7,090 nucleotides of DNA, taken from positions 1-7,090 of the forward strand of contig PCYB01000001.1 in NCBI GenBank assembly GCA_002762845.1, read 5' to 3'. Positions 6,001 through 7,090 of the stretch are shown in pieces (the stretch's first letter is position 1; each line of letters opens with the position of its first letter). The notes under the pieces are model-generated. The model worked only from the letters and a program-made list of their open reading frames with translations. It was not told where the DNA came from and searched no databases. The DNA is from Candidatus Woesearchaeota archaeon CG10_big_fil_rev_8_21_14_0_10_36_11 (lineage in GTDB: Archaea; Nanobdellota; Nanobdellia; Woesearchaeales; GW2011-AR9). The position numbers and the translations under genes are program-made.

Positions 6001-7090
6001 TACATCCGGAGCAATGAAAACTACATCTAATGGAGCATGTTACTTTGAAAATTCTGAGGGGAATTTAAAAGGTGCAGGAAGTGCACGTGTTGATGGGACA
6101 AAATTTGCAACGGGGTACACCAACGATTGTTTTGTTGATGAGAACACAGGAGATAAGTATCAGTGTGTGTGTGAAGAAGATAAAAGTACAACAAAAGGCG
6201 ATTATAAGGGAGATAACTTACGGACAGCAGTGAAAGAAGAAAATGGGAAAGCAGAAGAGTGGCAATATAGGCAGGCACGTGTCTTTGCAGAATCTGGGAA
6301 AACTATCGGAACGTATTATCCAGAATGGCGATATTATAGTGGAAGGGACTTGTCCGGCGCATTCGGCCAGAATTATGCACTTGATGCATTAACACTGAGC
6401 GGTTCCACAAATGAATATTCAACAACACAAGTTAATCCTAGAACGCAAATGTTAGGCGCATTCCAATCAATGTGTTTAACAGAAATAAATGCACATTTGG
6501 AAGCACTTCAAAGTATTCTTATTGGTTTACAACAATGTATTGTACAAGCAAAGTATACGGGATTCCATGATGCAGGCATGTGTAAAACATTATTCACACA
6601 ACAAGTATGTGGTCTTATCTATAAAAGTATTGCATACCTTGCAAGTGACTGTTCACCATTATCAATGAAAGATGTTGGCAAAGGTGAAACGGATGAAGAA
6701 GGTATTACTAAAGACGCAGTTGCATTTTTTGATTCTGGATTTAAAGCGATCCCCGCTGCGATGGACACATCGATACAAGAAGTACGAGAAGATTATGCAA
6801 ATTCTAATATGGAACAATTCTTTGCTGCTGGGTCGCAAGGATTCTCAGAATCGTTATGCCTTGCGGCGTTTGGATATGATTTCCCTATGGGCATGGACTT
6901 TATTATGGACACTGCATATGCAGTCCCGTCAAAAACAATGGTGTTCATGCCAGTCGCAGAAAGGGAACTGACAACGTTTAACCCAACTGATGGAACAGCT
7001 ATCCATAATTATCATATTGCGGGAACGTTCATTCCCGGGTGTAGTATCCGAGGATATAGAACGTCATTGAAATGTGTTGGTATAGAAGAC
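3023..7090 (+). CDS. Giant secreted FN3/Ig-like and cysteine-rich surface protein (partial, runs off the right edge)
   Basis: One uninterrupted frame of 1356 codons begins one base after the previous stop and is still open at the window edge, so the C-terminus is missing. A Sec signal peptide occupies residues 1-26: KK, a hydrophobic core VIVVLLLF, and a likely cut after V-S-A. A fibronectin type III domain (about 28-113) and three Ig-like units (about 116-429) follow. A region of unknown fold (430-638) leads to a moderately hydrophobic segment (639-658), then a long Cys-rich part. Its landmarks are CDRFLC (747-752) followed by PAAW, C886/C890, C961/C966, QCVC (1047-1050), a helical block with C1151, C1172, C1187, C1196 and C1210, and then C1279, PGC (1338-1340) and C1351. 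The first 431 residues have no cysteine; the rest have 32. No Shine-Dalgarno or own TATA box is visible, so it is probably co-transcribed and translationally coupled with the gene at 1033. Adhesion or surface scaffolding is a guess from architecture. I recognise the Cys-rich part only as resembling large hypothetical DPANN proteins. Confidence 0.85.
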   Translation, partial: MKKLHWHKSMVIVVLLLFMNLPFVSAMELSNVRAEDVTDTTAQIIWETDESADSFVQYGQDENNLRTSGDVADVTQHSILLNNLQSETGYVFSVESAGVVDTNEGEMYTFTTLALDTDAPVIETALPEFVAGDTIDVNGSVEIGATVKLYVNDNIAGETVALNGVFVFVGVTLLHNQQNILRMDAVDVAGNTGTFTQTIFADTKKPVIDIEEIAELVEESTLKIIGNVSENSTIEFTVNNRSVGNAEGLHFEEEVSIDEGVNILQISATDMAGWTTVLEKTIIADTRAPTVQFDLTGGTEYYEGVSVTLEGIQQRAQTDITGETESGAKVYLFIYRERGDEYRADFKRAIATTTAGEDGNFSFKRISFPPPQFTSIEDLAPREVPSGLQEILIPNLPSIGEEQQKTFHIYIIAEDQTGKTGYAQKNAHVNSCYSGNFALDIQPITKFQAPFRLDPTLMEEGRETVQAVFNVSYRGTALGETNPATLEVEEGYKILGATFRKACTQQISEEDDYAMGCKLLPNTLTNHPNGDNTAYYVTATLNRADEFSEREDNIWDDFTSKRQLKMPIKILVNYQEKEANGQWSETKTQVMCHDLGYFVDIPIDSSELVPDFLADEGVAALNWTINQIETVKPYLRTAMMITGVSCIGSFLTKMVVRFYRIFMSNFEPWTRRLQPKEEDRCPSGSVQQKLYLDSTIEHWKELGSTRTDALVPSIETLEASSLDKKCPGTASAWKFESYVDQLYRLTCDRFLCRAVPAAWTSTKDEQEVEEVVLKQKMCSVTGNCALMYKIENCQEEIKKNPQYGEVIQSKANEGSFSCWRDAEGTYYYRCTESDPNPSCSKDIEKLEEKGIWRLNPVLQLGVSKPMKLVINPENSDQVCAAVDKSCASQCKKKTGYVAVSDGFVVGTTVSSGSITTTLARGTILSVPEIPTSSVDQDPATSLEAGGRTWRKLSTEKQYVSCDSTDCLSGEYYVGEYNSNTKTMTILEAYVKDSTSGAMKTTSNGACYFENSEGNLKGAGSARVDGTKFATGYTNDCFVDENTGDKYQCVCEEDKSTTKGDYKGDNLRTAVKEENGKAEEWQYRQARVFAESGKTIGTYYPEWRYYSGRDLSGAFGQNYALDALTLSGSTNEYSTTQVNPRTQMLGAFQSMCLTEINAHLEALQSILIGLQQCIVQAKYTGFHDAGMCKTLFTQQVCGLIYKSIAYLASDCSPLSMKDVGKGETDEEGITKDAVAFFDSGFKAIPAAMDTSIQEVREDYANSNMEQFFAAGSQGFSESLCLAAFGYDFPMGMDFIMDTAYAVPSKTMVFMPVAERELTTFNPTDGTAIHNYHIAGTFIPGCSIRGYRTSLKCVGIED
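3104..3361 (+). other. Fibronectin type III domain within the giant protein (residues 28-113)
   Basis: The segment shows the usual FN3 strand signature. It has V-x-A-E-D-V-T-D-T-T-A-Q-I-I-W-E-T-D at the start, with the core tryptophan in strand B. V-Q-Y-G follows, then L-x-x-L-x-x-x-T-x-Y-x-F-x-V, and the segment closes with F-T-T-L. FN3 modules at the mature N-terminus of exported proteins commonly mediate protein or glycan contacts or act as spacers. The fold call is confident; the role is not. Confidence 0.8.
3368..4309 (+). repeat. Tandem Ig-like domains with recurring D-T-x-x-P linkers (residues 116-429)
   Basis: Three units begin with the same linker: DTDAPVI at residue 116, DTKKPVI at 202 and DTRAPTV at 285. 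The first two repeat lengths are therefore 86 and 83 residues. Each of these units contains a V-x-G or I-x-G strand followed by x-x-T/S-V/I, an N-I-L core and an A-x-D-x-A-G turn near its end (DAVDVAGN, SATDMAGW). The third unit keeps this plan (I-T-G-E-T-E-S-G-A-K-V, then I-I-A-E-D-Q-T-G) but is about 145 residues long because of an insertion rich in proline and charged residues. This is typical of bacterial-type Ig-like stalk domains. The DNA itself is not repeated, so the duplication is old. Confidence 0.75.
4937..4996 (+). other. Possible internal transmembrane segment of the giant protein (residues 639-658)
   Basis: The stretch MMITGVSCIGSFLTKMVVRF is the most hydrophobic run in the protein after the signal peptide. 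It is followed by a basic aromatic patch (RFYRIF, then WTRRLQPK). It contains a cysteine, two glycines and a lysine, so it is a borderline membrane helix and may instead be a buried or amphipathic helix. If it does span the membrane, the two halves of the protein lie on opposite sides. Confidence 0.35.

Noticed and set aside
5261..6172. Cysteine pairs as haem-binding (CxxCH) or zinc-ribbon sites
   Set aside because: No CxxCH is present and the pairs have differing spacings without a four-ligand pattern, so disulfides are more likely than a recognised metal site.

Overview
This AT-rich window most likely comes from an uncultivated archaeon, and a DPANN-type lineage (Woesearchaeota/Pacearchaeota-like) fits best. 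Three things point there. There is a PAC2-type proteasome assembly chaperone of archaeal type. The promoters carry TATA boxes of the form TATATAAA/TTTATAAA directly upstream of start codons, with no Shine-Dalgarno sequence. One large protein begins with the KKGQIT-hydrophobic N-terminus that I associate with surface proteins of those lineages. The lineage call is inference from memory of protein families, not from a search.

Layout. Positions 1-27 hold what looks like the first nine codons of a gene reading leftwards. Positions 28-152 are a divergent promoter region with one TATA box per direction. Positions 153-962 encode a 269-residue PAC2 protein. A 70-base gap (963-1032) with a T-rich stretch and a strong TATA box follows. 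Positions 1033-3021 encode a 662-residue, single-pass, pilin-like anchored protein with eight cysteines. One base later, at 3023, a very large reading frame opens and runs off the right edge without a stop (at least 1356 codons). It encodes a secreted multidomain protein: signal peptide, one fibronectin type III domain, a tandem of Ig-like domains, a possible internal membrane segment, then a long cysteine-rich part that I cannot assign.

The PAC2 gene and the gene at 1033 each have their own promoter with identical geometry: the TATA box ends exactly 22 bases before ATG. This implies leaderless mRNAs and fixes both starts. The two large downstream genes are almost certainly one transcription unit, and both products carry export signals. 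The simplest reading is that they build a lineage-specific cell-surface structure, with a class III (pilin-like) anchored partner and a giant Cys-rich partner. No mobile elements, RNA genes or CRISPR arrays were seen. There is no gene-free stretch over 300 bases.
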